Source of the DNA: Thinopyrum elongatum
Taxonomy: Eukaryota; Streptophyta; Magnoliopsida; Poales; Poaceae
DNA length: 64,000 nt
Assembly (NCBI GenBank): GCA_011799875.1
Contig: CM022297.1
Span: 74,280,488-74,344,487, forward strand
Direction of reading: 5' to 3'
The notes under the pieces were generated by a model. That model saw only the letters and a list, made by a program, of their open reading frames with translations. It had not been told where the DNA came from and searched no databases. The first letter of the stretch is position 1, and each line of letters opens with the position of its first letter. Made by a program: the position numbers and the translations under genes. Of the stretch, positions 1 through 11,184 are shown piece after piece.

Positions 1-381
1 TTGACGCGTGGCTCGATACCTCGGACAACACCAGCGAGAATGACGACGAGGACGACTCGGAGTAGGTTCTAATTGCACCGTAGTTTTTATCTAGTTGCAC
101 CGTATTTTTTTTATCTATCTATGCTATGATGAACTATGTACGCATTGTGAAATATCTATGTATCCGTTTTTTATCTATGCATATGTTTTTTGTATATTTC
201 GGAGTGCATATGTTGTTTGTGCGAGAGCGCGCGTGCAGTTTTTGCAGCGGCTCGCGCGCGCTAAAATTTGCAGCGGCTGCTGGTGCAAGCGCACCGCGCC
301 GCGCTAAAACAGGCGATCCGCGCGCTGCAAATGGATTTTTAGCGCGCCGCGCGTTGGGCGGCTGTTGAAGATGCTCTTAAG
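1..381. mobile_element. Right end of a DNA transposon (entered from outside the window)
   Basis: The segment starts inside an acidic ORF tail, runs through AT-rich then GC-rich sequence, and ends near 370-381 with the inverse of AAGAGCATCTTCAACAGCC. Ends of the form GAGCATCTCYARCAG are common on non-autonomous Harbinger- or Mutator-like elements of grasses, and a related end occurs at 38606. The left end is outside the window, so superfamily and length are not determined. Confidence 0.45.
3..65 (+). CDS. C-terminal tail of an unidentified acidic ORF (partial)
   Basis: The frame is open from the first bases and stops with TAG at 63-65. The visible residues are strongly acidic and end in NDDEDDSE. 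It lies just inside the presumed transposon end at 381, so it is probably the 3' end of that element's ORF. Too little is present to name a family. Confidence 0.35.
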   Translation, partial: DAWLDTSDNTSENDDEDDSE

Positions 382-572
382 GCCCAGTTCTTTTGGCCGA
401 TTCTCCAATAATCTTGAGAATCGACCCTCCACACAGCTTCTCCCAGAATCTTAAACCTATATTTTTTTTACAATTCTAGATTGTTAGATGTGAACAACTA
501 GCCGACCAATTGGGATGTGCGTGCGCGCAGGAGATCTTGTGGAGTAGGATCAACGGGCCTAGCTAGATTTAT

Positions 573-2138
573 TTGAATCGGCTTCGGTCGTTGGGCGTGG
601 TACGATCGAGTTCGACTCAGAGTGGAAGCCGAGTCCAGCTCCAGCTCTCTACTCTTGCAGCGCGCGCCTACGAGGACGAGGACAACGACCCTCACGCCCT
701 CTACAGCGACGAAGCCCGCGGTCGCTTCTACTCCAGGCGCGACGCCTTCGTCTCCGCCGCCCACCAGACGCTCGACGCCGCGCACAAGGCCGCTGAAGCC
801 GACGGCGAGAGTCCTATCAGGACGCTCACCATCCGCGTGGAGGCCAACGGCGCCAGCAAGATCCACGATTTCCTGCACCGGGACATGGACTACAAACACC
901 ACGACGTGCTCGCCGGCTTGCTCTCCCACCCGGCAGCGCGCAGCGTTGAGGAGCTCCGGATCGCCGCGGTGGACTCCGTCGACGGGAAGCCCATGTACTT
1001 CGAGAGGAGCAAGTATGAGGCCGGCTCCAACATTCATGGGCTTGGGATCTACCCGCTCGGCCTCGGCTCCCTGCCGTCGGAGACCCTCCGCGTGCTGGAG
1101 CTCACCAACTGCAGCAGCCTCACCCCGGCCGCCGCCGGACCGCTTTTCCCTCGGCTGTCGTCGCTGCAGCTGCGACACTGCAATGTGCCCTTTAAGGAAC
1201 TTCAACGCATCGTCGACGCCGCGCCATTGCTAGGCTTGATCCATCTTGAGGCCATACTCCTTGAGGATGAACCCCGGCCGAACTACACTGAAGGTATCCC
1301 GCCACCGCCGCCGGAAAAAGGCGAGCTCCGGTCCCTCAGCTTCCCGGCAGCCACCGCACTCGTGCTGGATAAGTGCTCCTTGAAGGAGGAGGGCACCGTG
1401 GAGATCTACGCGCCGTTGCTGCGCCACTTCCGGTACCAAGGGGTCGTCCGGCATGTCTCGCTGAGACCGCCTCCGCCGCAATTGGCTCGGGCGGAACTGA
1501 CTCTCCTTGAGCATGGCTACAAACGACACAGGGACCCACACACGGCTCGCCAGAGCTTCTGGGGATCCGTCCAAGGCATGAGCCACGCCAAGAAGATGAA
1601 GTTAAGGGTGCGCCATCTGGAGGAGATCGCCATCACCAACGAGAGAAGAAAAGTCACTGCGCGACCTCCGGATCAAGCTCAGCACGGCGCATGAAGATAC
1701 TAACAGGAGAATCTATTATGGGGCCGATTTCCTAAAAAGAAAATACCCATTCCAGTTCGAAGAGTCCGTCCGTCGTTCCAAGCGTCGCATATCACAGTCG
1801 ACGTGGCCGAAGACGAGGACGACGATGTTAACTACTACGATGGGGTTTCTGATCTGCCTGGCCTGCGTGGCCGCTCGTTTGAATGCTTGCGGAGGCGCCT
1901 TAGAAGAGTCGGCCTGCAATTCCAGCGGGAGAAGACGAACTGCTTTGGAGTCAGGCTCATCAAATTCTTCGCCGAAAATGCCAAGGTTCTGGAAACAATG
2001 TGCGTCGATGCTGGAAACGAGAGAATATGTGAGAACATGAATCTCAAAATTGAGAAATGGATTGCTAATTCATCCGAGAGACAAAGGAAGAACTCAAAAG
2101 ATGCAACAAAGATTCAAGTCTTGTCTCTTGCAAGATGA
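573..2138 (+). pseudogene. F-box/LRR (FBD-type) gene relic, frameshifted and lacking its F-box
   Basis: The translation has leucine-rich repeats of the plant F-box/LRR type (for example LRVLELTNCSSL and LSSLQLRHCN) and ends in an FBD-like block (NCFGVRLIKFFAENAKVLETMC). The open frame from 573 begins at TTG, not ATG, and no F-box is encoded upstream, so the 5' end is missing. Frame 573 hits a stop at 1692-1694. Between about 1643 and 1780 the sensible reading (EKSLRDLRIKLSTAHED, then YYGADFLKRKYPFQFE) is in another frame. At 1788 it returns to the first frame and stays open to 2138. Two compensating indels explain this better than an intron. Complete family members act as substrate receptors of SCF ubiquitin ligases. 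This copy should not, because the Skp1-binding F-box is absent. Confidence 0.75.
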
Positions 2139-3079
2139 AACTAGACAACGTGCATGGATCCACCGTCCATGGTTGCTTTGTAATTTGTGCTACTTCTTTC
2201 TACTGTTTTCAAATATAGTCTTGCTGCAAAGTGTTACATTAGCCTTTCTCTCTCATTCCAAAGTGTATCATAAAAAGTGCATTCTTTGTTGATGGTACAC
2301 AATAATGATGGTATACTTTGAAACAAGAAAAAAGAATGACCAACAAACCCTCTTCTACCCCAGTTATAGTTGTGAGTCTAGTGATGGACATGCATCTGAC
2401 CAACAAACCCTCTTCTACCCCAGTTTCACCGCATTCGGGACCATGCAGCCCTTTTCTCCAGGCACGTTGTACCCTTACAATTACGTGTGATTGTGACATG
2501 TATATAGTTATATGTGGGTCGCAATAGGTGCAATTGCTCGCATGCGATGGGTGTGTCATTTTTTTGAATTAAAACCCAAAACAAGGCACTCGTGAATGAT
2601 GTAGTACTATCACTCTTTCATCTACTTTCTTCATCTACATTTACAAGGCTCTTAATGCATCTAGTTTTTTTTTCACATTTGTCTATTCTTTTCTATTGAG
2701 AAACACCTTTGTCTATTTTCCACCATTCTCTAACTACTCATCGAAGCCCAAACAACATGACAACATATGTAGCCACTCGATTGAAAAGGTATGGTTCAAC
2801 ACTTGACTCGAAACCCCCCAAAAAAACCCAAAACACGAAACACACAACGCTTGCAGAAACCTTCGCCAACCATCAACGTAAACATGACACAGCCCAGGCT
2901 AGTTACGCACAGTTTGGCATATGAAAATTGGACGGAGTAGAACTTTGATGAGAATTAGCAAATCCATAGATAATATAAATTTAGTTTACTTCTCATATTA
3001 CTAATTCAAATATTAATATTTATACATTCAAATATCACAAAAATATATTGCAATGATAATTATTATGATACTCACACCC
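2139..3079. other. Noncoding gap with a short direct repeat
   Basis: The region is AT-rich with no credible gene. A 28-base segment containing CCAACAAACCCTCTTCTACC occurs at about 2338 and again 60 bases later at about 2398. The rest shows no recognisable feature. Confidence 0.5.
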
Positions 3080-3173
3080 GCGGAAGTAAATTTACGTGGC
3101 TTTTGCCGAGCTTCCGATATTCCACTCTCAGTAAAGATGCGGACACTTGGGAAAGCCCATTTTTCCAGTAGTG
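3080..3173. mobile_element. Terminus of a CACTA-type transposon (fragment)
   Basis: The segment ends with TTTTTCCAGTAGTG, the inverse of a CACTACTGGAAAAA terminus, preceded by GGGAAAGCCC and a GGACACTTGGG block. Such ends are typical of small grass CACTA elements. No matching opposite terminus was found, so only a fragment is called. It is unlike the CACTAGTA ends of the large CACTA copies elsewhere in the window. Confidence 0.4.
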
Positions 3174-3285
3174 AAATATTGTCACAAGATCCATGTTAGG
3201 GGATAAGAACAAACTTTCATAAGATTCGAGCTGCTGGAGGATAAAAACTAATTTTCTTTAGTAAAAGTAAACAGTTTGTCTAATT

Positions 3286-3427
3286 CACATCTAGATCTTT
3301 TTTAAGGATGTCACATCTAAGCCCCCACAAATATATAATGCAGCAAGAAGAAGAAAAACTAGAACGAAAAAAATAGACCACAAACAGAGTGGACATCAAC
3401 TTAGATATGACATAACATCTAGATGTG
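3286..3427. mobile_element. MITE with CACATCTAGAT terminal inverted repeats
   Basis: The left end CACATCTAGATCTT and the inverse of the right end (CACATCTAGATGTT) match. A second inner match follows (ATGTCACATCTAAG against ATGTCATATCTAAG). The element is about 142 bp, has no ORF, and lies just downstream of the 3' end of the minus-strand F-box gene. The superfamily is not certain. Confidence 0.55.
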
Positions 3428-3824
3428 TCCTAGACAGACCCAAAAGTAAAAGTTTGCGTATCTTTCATTTCAAGAATAATTATTTTATGTGTCACAATGC
3501 GAAAAAATTAAGACAGTGCATTGGCCAGATAACTAAGCTAAAAATCAACTTGCATTACAGTAGCCTCTACAATCTAAATTAGTCGAAGATGCAATTTTCC
3601 GGCCTGTTCATTGCCCAACCTTGGATCTCGTAACTCAGCTTGGTATGAATCGACAGTGGCCCTGGAGCAAATCCGCAGTAGAGCTTGGCGAGAACCGGAG
3701 CATTGCGGAGCAAGAACTTGACCAGCGTTCTCTGCGCCCTCCCGCCGTGGTAATGCACCAAGTTGATCTCCCTCACCCGCTTCGTGAGGCAGCGGATGGT
3801 CACCGTCGGCGTGGGCAGGAGGAG

Positions 3825-4232
3825 TGTTAGGAATAAGACACGGAGGCCATGGCGATCAGTGTGTGCGTGCACGCTGGTCATGCCGGGCGCCGTGGCGAGC
3901 GTGCGTGTGCGTTTGGCTAGGTGGTTAGCTACAAGGGTGGCCGTGCATGTAGTTGGCTAGCGGGTTGTTAGTGCATGCATCGGTAGTTAGCTGGTTAGCC
4001 GGCCTTGAGTTAGTGGCCCGTAGTGGTGGCCGTGTGATGCGTGCGTGGGGGTCAGGCATGCGTGGGCGCTGCGTGTATAAAGCGTAGACGATGCGGTCGT
4101 TGAGTTGTGCCAAACCAATAAAGGTTGCCAAGATACAGGCCGGTTCGCGGCCGTGGCGTTCGTCGCCATTGCTCCGAGTTCGTGCTCGAGTTGAGTTTCT
4201 TTGTGCATATGGTTTCCGGGTTTGCGCCAACA
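3825..4232 (+). repeat. 5' LTR of the TRIM-like element
   Basis: The repeat has TG...CA ends and is about 93-97 percent identical by eye to 4884-5295. A TATA-like TGTATAAAG lies at about 4073. Confidence 0.88.
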
Positions 4233-4883
4233 ATTGGTATCATGAGCTTGGTTGTCTTGGGCGTCGTTTCCCTTGCCGGAGGCATGCCGGCGGTGGCGGC
4301 GTTCGCCGGCGGCTGCGCGGTGAAGCTCCGGGCAGTGTGTTGGCATGTGGAGGTGCGCGGCGCTGCGGCTGCCATGGCGGATGCGGAGGCGGCGCGCGGT
4401 GAGTCCGCGGCGAGCGCGGCGGCCGCGGAGGCGCTGCATGGTGGTGCAGAGGCCGCGGACGTGCGGCACAGCGTAGCGGCATGGATGTGCTACGTGGCGA
4501 CGGAGGCCGCAGCAGCACGGTGCGACGCCATGAAGCGGCGTCCGGGAAGGCTCGCGCTTGAGCGCGACGGCATCGACGGCGTTTGTCGCCGAGGGACGCC
4601 AGGCGTGTGTCGCCGGCGGAGAAGGAGCTCGGCGTATGTCGCCGGAGACGAAGAAGCAGGCACGGTGATGACCGGCGTCGGTGCGCCAGGTCAAGTCCGT
4701 GGCGGTGGCGATCGGCGTCAGTGCGCCAGGACGAGTCCGCGGTCGGGGCGACGACGACGATGGGAGCAACAGCGTGATTCTGGCAACGGCGAGCAGGCGA
4801 CACGTCACAGCGTCGGGCGGAGGCGTTCAAGACGACGTCGACGATGAGTTGGGCCTGCCCTAGGTCGTGTCTTAGGGGGAGAT

Positions 4884-5295
4884 TGTTAGGAATAAGGCAC
4901 GGAGGCCATGGCGATCAGTGTGTGCGTGCACGCTGGTCGTGCCGGGCGCCGTGGCGAGCGTGCGTGTGCGTTTGGCTAGGTGGTTAGCTACAAGGGTGGC
5001 CGTGCATGTAGTTGGCTAGCGGGTTGTTAGTGCATGCATTGGTAGTTAGCTGGTTAGCCGGCCTTGAGTTAGTGGCCGGTAGTGGTGGCCGTGTGATGCG
5101 TGCGTGGGGTCAGGCATGCGTGGGCGTTGCGTGTATAAAGCGTAGACGATGCGATCGTTGAGTTATGCCAAACCCTGTGAATAAAGGTTGCCAAAATACA
5201 GACCGGTTCGCGGCCGCGGCGTTCGTCGTCATTGCTCCGAGTTCGTGCTCGAGTTGAGTTTCTTTGTGCATATGGTTTCCGGGTTTGCGCCAACA
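4884..5295 (+). repeat. 3' LTR of the TRIM-like element
   Basis: The repeat has TG...CA ends. Its antisense strand supplies the 22-residue tail and stop codon of the truncated F-box frame. Compared with the left LTR it carries an extra 5 bases before AATAAAGG. Confidence 0.88.
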
Positions 5296-6760
5296 ACGAG
5301 CTCGTCCTGGTTGTACCTGAGCTGGTGCGCGTTCGTGAGCTCCCCCTCCTTGCAGTCTTCCCAGCTTTCGCGGGTGGCGCGCAACTCCTCGTCGCCTGGG
5401 CCCGTGTCGAAGGCGAGCGAGAGCACCTCCAGGCTCGGCGCGTGCCGGAGGATCCTGCTCAAGGCGGGGATGGCGGCGTCGCCGTCGCCATGCGGGAGGC
5501 GCCCGGTTAGCTCGAGGTGGACAAGGCTGGTGAACGCAGGTAACTTCGCCATCGCGCCGAGTTGTATGCCGGAGCCAAGGCGCGCGGACCGCAGGTGCAG
5601 GTGATTGGTGGACGCAACTAGTTGCAGAAACTCTCCGAGTTTAGTGAGCTCCTTCGCCGACGAGACCTCCTCGACACAGATATCTATTTTGCACGACGTG
5701 AAACTCGAGCGGTCGGCACGGAGAAGGGACAGGAGAGACGCGTCGGGCACCGCGCCGCGGTACTCCAGGGAGTCGAGCTTGCCATTAACGGCCACGATGG
5801 TCAGGTTGTGGCAGCACCGGAGCGCGAGCTTGCGGAGGCGGCGGTTGCCGACGAGGGAGAGCGTGGTCACCGTGGCGCAGGCCTCGAGCGTGAGGTCGGC
5901 GAGGCGAGGGCAAGCGTCGATGAGCCTCTGCATGTGTCGCTCTCGGTCGGATACGCGGGTGAGGAGGAGCGTCTGGAGAGACGGCAGGCTGACGGCGGCA
6001 GGCACGGAGAGCCTGCAGGGGCCGATGCTGAGCGACCGCAGCGCGACGCAGGAGAAAAGCATCCTCGGGATGGTGTACCCATTGTAGTCCGGCTCAGAAT
6101 CGTCGTCGGAGACCGACATCCGGCGTTTGGGAGCCGCGCGGCGGTTCGCTTCCTCCGTGTCGGAGTCGGCGGAGCGGCTGCGTTTACGAGCACGCCGCGC
6201 GTCTTTCAAGCTGCTGGCCGCGGCCCGGAGGGAGTAAGGGCGATTGCAGATGGGCTCGCGGCCGAGGAGGCGGAGGTCGAGCTCGAGCCCGGCAGGTGCA
6301 GCGGCGGCCTGCTTGAGGGCGTAGCTCACCCAGTGGTCCACCGTCGAGGCCTTCTCGCGGTGGTAACCATTCAGGGCGATGCGGAGGGCACGCAGCGGCG
6401 GCGCGGGTGCCTGAGGCGCGCGGTGGCGCGCGAGGAGGGCGGCGGTGACGGCGGTGCTGAACGGCGGCTTCGGGTTGGGGTCGACGGGGCGGCCGTAGGT
6501 GCAGTCCATGCAGCCGCAGCCGCCGTGTTCCTCGTAGTCCGGGAGGGGGTTCTCGGGCTCCTCCAGCGATACGGCGTCGACGCCGGCGAAGGCGTCGCGC
6601 CACCGGCTCGAGAGCAACGACGCCGCGCGCGCCGCCTCCTTGGATGGGAGGAAGGAGAGGATGCGCCCCAGCGTGGCGTCGCTGAGCCTGCTCAGGCGGT
6701 CCTGTCGCCGCCTACGTCCGGCGTTCGCGGCGATCTTCATCACGGCCGGAGCCCCCAGAA

Positions 6761-6913
6761 ATCGATCGGGATCGCTCGACGGTCACGAGACTGCAAGCTT
6801 TATACTAGGTTGGCTACAAGTACGTATTCGATCGGGTCCGATTCGCCATCCGATATCGGCTGGTAGTCGTATAAACCTTGCAGTCTCGTGACCATCGAGC
6901 GATCCCTGTCGAT
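6761..6913. repeat. 45-bp inverted repeat directly upstream of the F-box start codon
   Basis: Arms 6761-6805 and 6869-6913 are inverse copies with only four mismatches, sharing the core GGTCACGAGACTGCAAG. The spacer is 63 bp. The nearer arm begins about 20 bp upstream of the ATG at 6740, so the structure covers the 5' leader or core promoter of the minus-strand F-box gene. A transcript crossing it would fold into a strong stem-loop. It could be a foldback MITE or a regulatory hairpin; no family was recognised. Confidence 0.75.
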
Positions 6914-9900
6914 TGCAACCTAAACTTCCAACCCGGTAACAAAGTTATTCGATCAAGTCAAAGGTCCAAAGCGTGAAGATTCAATACATTCCATTGATGC
7001 ATTTCATATAATATATAGCATAATGTACCAAAAGTTTCAAGGTTTAGAATGACACTATCATAGTAAGTTCGTTGGCAACCTTCTAAGAATTACTTGAATT
7101 ATACAAAGACACCTTCACTGACATTTACTAAAGAAGAAGATACAAAATTTTCACAATTTGTTAAATAATTTGAATCAACCAAACAGAAGTTTCCAGAAAA
7201 AGATTGACATAGAATCCTACACAACAATCGAAACAAATGAGCTGATGGTTGACATTGTCCACAACAATCGCCATGGTGCGGGATGCCGCTTCCCATTTGC
7301 TCATCGCCGCTTGCATTGAGCGTGGCGTTTTTGCTTGGTTTCTCGACGCTGGAGGGGGCATTAGCGACGACGCCATCAGGCTCTTGGCCTGATTTTGCTA
7401 CTTAGTTCACAACTTTATCATCCTGCATCTATCAGTTCACATGGCAGAGAGAATGAGAAATAGCAGAGGTTCAGAATTATTCTCGGACTAACTAAATGTG
7501 TTTAGTCGCTGAATTCTGGTTTAGGTAGATGATGCTGAGTGAATTTGAGATATACAGTACCACTTTACTGGGAGATTCCGCATTTTAGACCTTGACTTTG
7601 TCCCCGAGCTGCTCCAGCTCAGCTTTCTGCTTGCGCAGCTCGGCTAGAGATGCCAATGCTCAAAATACAACTATATGAAAATAATAACAGGAGGATCCAT
7701 TAAATTTGTGAGGATATCAGTGGCTTAAGAACGATTTCTCTAGCCCCCTAATTTATGATACTTCAACTCCTACTTTGTAGAAGTCATAATCACAGGTAGA
7801 AGAAGCAACACATAAATTCATATAAATATGTTATAGATAATAACTTCCGGTTGGAATCTCTACCAAATTATGATTTAGCTCTACGCAGATTCATAGAATC
7901 CATTTATGTAAACATCGAGGTTACCTTCAGCGGCCGTACTTCAGTTTATTTATTTTTGGTTCATTTCTTCTCGTTCACTTCTTTTTCTTGTGTACAGCAG
8001 GTTCAGTCCCTATAAACCTTGGGAAATCATAAACAAACAATTAGTTAAACTACCCGTGATTAAAAAAGATGGCAACGATTGTTTAGTGCTTGATTATAAA
8101 ACGTACCACTGGAGCTAAAACAATGGTACCCAAGTGTACACACCTAATAGCCATCATCCAATGACACTTGCTAGCAGTTATGCGCTCGTCTAACCAACAT
8201 GCATCTCTATGGTCAACGACCTAAATCTTAACAATTGTTACAACCTGTTATGGTCAATGACCTAAATCTAAACATATGTGACTGTTGTATATAAATTTAC
8301 TTGATCCGTTTTCATGTCAATACTCACTCATGATCTTAAAATTATCATAGTTCCATTTGATTCTAGTTTATATACCTAATCCAGCCAACTATGCAAGGGC
8401 AATTCCGGACAGTTCTAAACTTCAGGAGGTGCTTACTGTATTATCCGATATAAGGATGCATCTTGTTACAATCAACAAATACATGTATATGCTAGCATGT
8501 AGTGTTCCCAGGGAGAAAACAAACAGTCCATTACCGAATTATCCTTATACAGCTAGCCATTAATATCTATATAACCTTTACTAAATACATGTGATGGATT
8601 TACTCTGGTTTTTTAGCTGTCATGCTCAAAGGTTCTAAACATGTCTTATATATTCTATAAAAACCTTTACCTGCTATGATCCAGCATATGGTCCTGCAAA
8701 TACTAAAAAAACATATTAATAAATGATTTGTACATCTCTAACATATGGCTATGATTACCTAGTTGTTGCTGCAGACCACTCATAGGCGACACCATGATAT
8801 AAGAAAAAAAAAAGTACAAGCACTACTCCATAATTTCACTTTGTCGCCTCGCCGCTCTGCCCTATGAAGATCTTTGTAGCATTGCCGCTCTCCCACGGCT
8901 CAAAGAGCAAGGCTGGGAGGTATGTACCAATGAATAATTAGTCAAAAAGATGCAAAGTGAGAACCTCTGCTTATGTACCAATGATCCTAAGCGTACATTG
9001 GTGATAGGTATGTACCAATGAAGTTGCGCGACAAAGCAAGTGGGCACATCCTGCGCCACCGGTCGCTAGTCAGAAGCAACTATTATTAGGAAAGAAGAGG
9101 TTCATCACAATTACTCATTTTTGTATCAATAAATGTTAATAATTGTTTAAGTCCGGTAAAGACACTATCAGAACCAAAAGACACTAAGACAATGTCAGTG
9201 CCGAAACTGTAGCACCATGCATATATAATATCTTATATATTTTCATAAACCAGCGGAATTAAAATTCAGAACATACCCATCTTAAACTGGTAAGTGCCTT
9301 CATTGGCATCATCTCCTAGTTGTGCTGAGCTGCAAATTTACTATATTAAGTAAGAAATTAGGGAAAAGTACAGTTCCTAGGAATGAAAGAACACATGAAT
9401 TATTACAAATAAATAAATGAAACACCACATGAATGTATCCAGATGAGTACTTTCCCAATTTTATTAGAAGAATATATTAGGTGAGAACCTTTCAGCCATG
9501 TAATGTAAATACTAATTATACATTTCAGAACTAAACTGAGCTGAAAGCTAGGCATTTATAGCTACGACCGTAACTCAGAATTGACTGAGCAAAAGGCGTG
9601 ATATGTGTAGCAGTTTCTAAAACACACAAGTAAAGAGCACTACACTAATTAGCAGATTTTGGTAACGAATGGAGCCTACAATGATCGCCGCTGGGCAAGA
9701 CTTGAACAATTTTAGTGGCGTCCGAGAGCATCAACCATATCAATCTGATGCCAGACTAACTTTCCTCAAACTCCTTCGTCGTGCGTGCATGAATCATATG
9801 CAATATTGCAATAGGAATTTGAAAAAGTGGATCTCACACCAAACTGGATTATATAATTTGATATATGAAAGTATCAGACAAAGGACCAGTATGTTCAGAT

Positions 9901-10289
9901 AATTCCAGTTCTCTTCTTTTGTTTAAATTAAGCAGTGCCTACCATGTAAATAAATCAATGTGCCAACAGTTTGTTCTAACAAACTCTTGAATTGCCATGG
10001 TCTCAAAGGAGGATTGGTTTGTCTGCATGAATATATATAGGTGCCGAACATAGTCTCTTTTAGAAAGTAGGCTGATCACTTTCTGACTAACCTTGATTGG
10101 TGAATGTGTCTTCTTATTACTGGACGATGCAGCCCCTGGTGAACCTCGGTCGAAGATCTCAGTTCATGCGGGCTGAAGGTGCTCTCTGTCCAGAGAAGGG
10201 ACAACATAGAAAGAGAGGGGATTAAAACAAACGGCAACAGAGAACAGCGAATCACAAATGAGAATCACATTTCAGAGCACCAACCTCCT
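6914..10289 (-). other. Mostly noncoding stretch with exon-like fragments of an unidentified gene
   Basis: No long ORF is present, but several short minus-strand segments look like exons. At 10160-10092 a frame reads IFDRGSPGAASSSNKK and ends at a GT donor. At 9329-9277 an AG acceptor precedes a frame with QLGDDANEGTYQFK, followed by GTATGT. At about 7650-7585 a charged coiled-coil-like frame reads AELRKQKAELEQLGDK. At about 7400-7260 a frame contains VANAPSSVEKPSKN. These may be pieces of one spliced gene or its relic, but phase and order could not be proved and no family was recognised. The remainder is AT-rich with nothing else visible. Confidence 0.25.
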
Positions 10290-10441
10290 ACTCCGTCGCC
10301 GCCGCTAAATGCATTAGTTTATTTATTTCAGAGCACATTTCAGAGCACCAACCTCTACACTCTAAAATATGTCTATATACATCCGTATGTGGTAGTCCAT
10401 TTGAAATCTCTAGAAAAACTAATATTTAAGAACGGAGGGAG
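10290..10441. mobile_element. Stowaway-type MITE, left end degenerate
   Basis: The right end reads AGAACGGAGGGAGTA, the inverse of the Stowaway terminus CTCCCTCCGTTCT with flanking TA. The interior (TATGTCTATATACATCC, then GTAGTCCATTTGAAATC) is typical of abundant Triticeae Stowaway elements. The left end is altered and overlaps a duplicated TTCAGAGCACCAACCTC. Confidence 0.65.
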
Positions 10442-11184
10442 TACATGCTATTTTAAAGCCGCCCATATGACTGCGGAGTGCCCCGTAGTGTATTACATGG
10501 ACATGGTGCGTGTGCATTGCAGAACATGGTACTTTAACCGTGCTTCACAAATTTCGCAAAATAAGCTGTACTAATTCTGTAATGGGAAATAGGTGACACG
10601 GATTTCACCAAGTCAACCACAGGATCACCAACTCTGGATGTCAAGGCAAAAAAAGTAAAGGATATCTGAACTTCATTGCCTTAAGAGTTTTCTATTTCTT
10701 ATTTTGCTGCATGCTGGCTATCTGTTTTTTTTATGAATTTAGTATTTTCTGTTTTCATTTGTTTCTGCTGTTTCCATGCTGATACTGAGGGGAGGAAGTC
10801 TTCATATGTTAGAGCCAACATGTACAAATTCATGAGTTTTTAGTGTCTAGAGCTGAGACACTCTTCTTTTGTTTTCTCTGAAAGACAAATGATTTTGTGC
10901 AAATGATCTGTATGGTTGGCGTGGTCGACGCATATCCTCTTCTTATACCCATTTTGTAGTCTGAATCAATCAGAAGAGTCAAAAGACGAATCTGGCCTGG
11001 GGTGTTTAATTTTCTTGCATTGGCAACGACCTGTCGAGATAAAAAAAAACTCGACCAAGACTCTGTTTTTCATTTGATTGTTCTTGACATGATAATGCAT
11101 AGGCATGCTTTTGCACCCGAAGAGCGTGTACAGCTCGATGACAATAACCTGCTTCAAACCTAGAGAGGCCCCCCTGCACTTCGT

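Larger units (their letters stand above)
3825..5295 (+). mobile_element. Small non-autonomous LTR retroelement (TRIM-like), complete
   Basis: Two near-identical repeats, 3825-4232 and 4884-5295, both begin TGTTAGGAATAA and end GCGCCAACA. Directly after the left LTR lies a primer-binding site, TGGTATCATGAGC at 4235-4247, resembling the complement of initiator methionine tRNA. A polypurine tract, TTAGGGGGAGA at 4872-4882, precedes the right LTR. Flanking 5-mers are AGGAG and ACGAG, a target duplication with one later change. The 651-bp interior is GC-rich and encodes no gag or pol. The LTRs differ at about a dozen bases plus a 5-bp indel, so insertion was not very recent. The element is antisense to the F-box gene it disrupts. 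Confidence 0.9.
3579..6740 (-). pseudogene. F-box/FBD gene interrupted by an LTR element
   Basis: The 5' part (6740 to 5301) encodes an N-terminal F-box at about residues 16-57 (LSDATLGRILSFLPSKEAA), a Cys-rich patch, a basic Ser/Arg-rich stretch, then leucine-rich repeats. The 3' part (3824 to 3579) encodes an FBD domain (RVREINLVHYHGG, FLLRNAPVLAKLYC) and ends at TAG. Between them sits an LTR element at 3825-5295. Removing element plus one 5-bp duplication (1,476 bp, 492 codons) leaves the frame continuous, giving an ancestral protein of about 561 residues. As it stands, translation continues into the antisense LTR, adds 22 foreign residues after Glu-Leu at 5298-5303, and stops at 5229-5231, giving 503 residues without FBD. 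The ATG is at 6740; a GTG just before it is not needed. The F-box and repeats remain open, so a shortened SCF receptor could still be made; loss of function is likely but not proven. Confidence 0.85.

Noticed and set aside
4125..4847. Long GC-rich frames on both strands between the two small LTRs
   Set aside because: They lie in the interior of the TRIM-like element, conflict on both strands, are low-complexity Ala/Arg/Pro-rich and show no gag or pol.
5622..6866. 414-codon plus-strand frame opposite the F-box gene
   Set aside because: It is the antisense shadow of a GC-rich coding sequence; the minus strand has the clear F-box and leucine-rich repeats.
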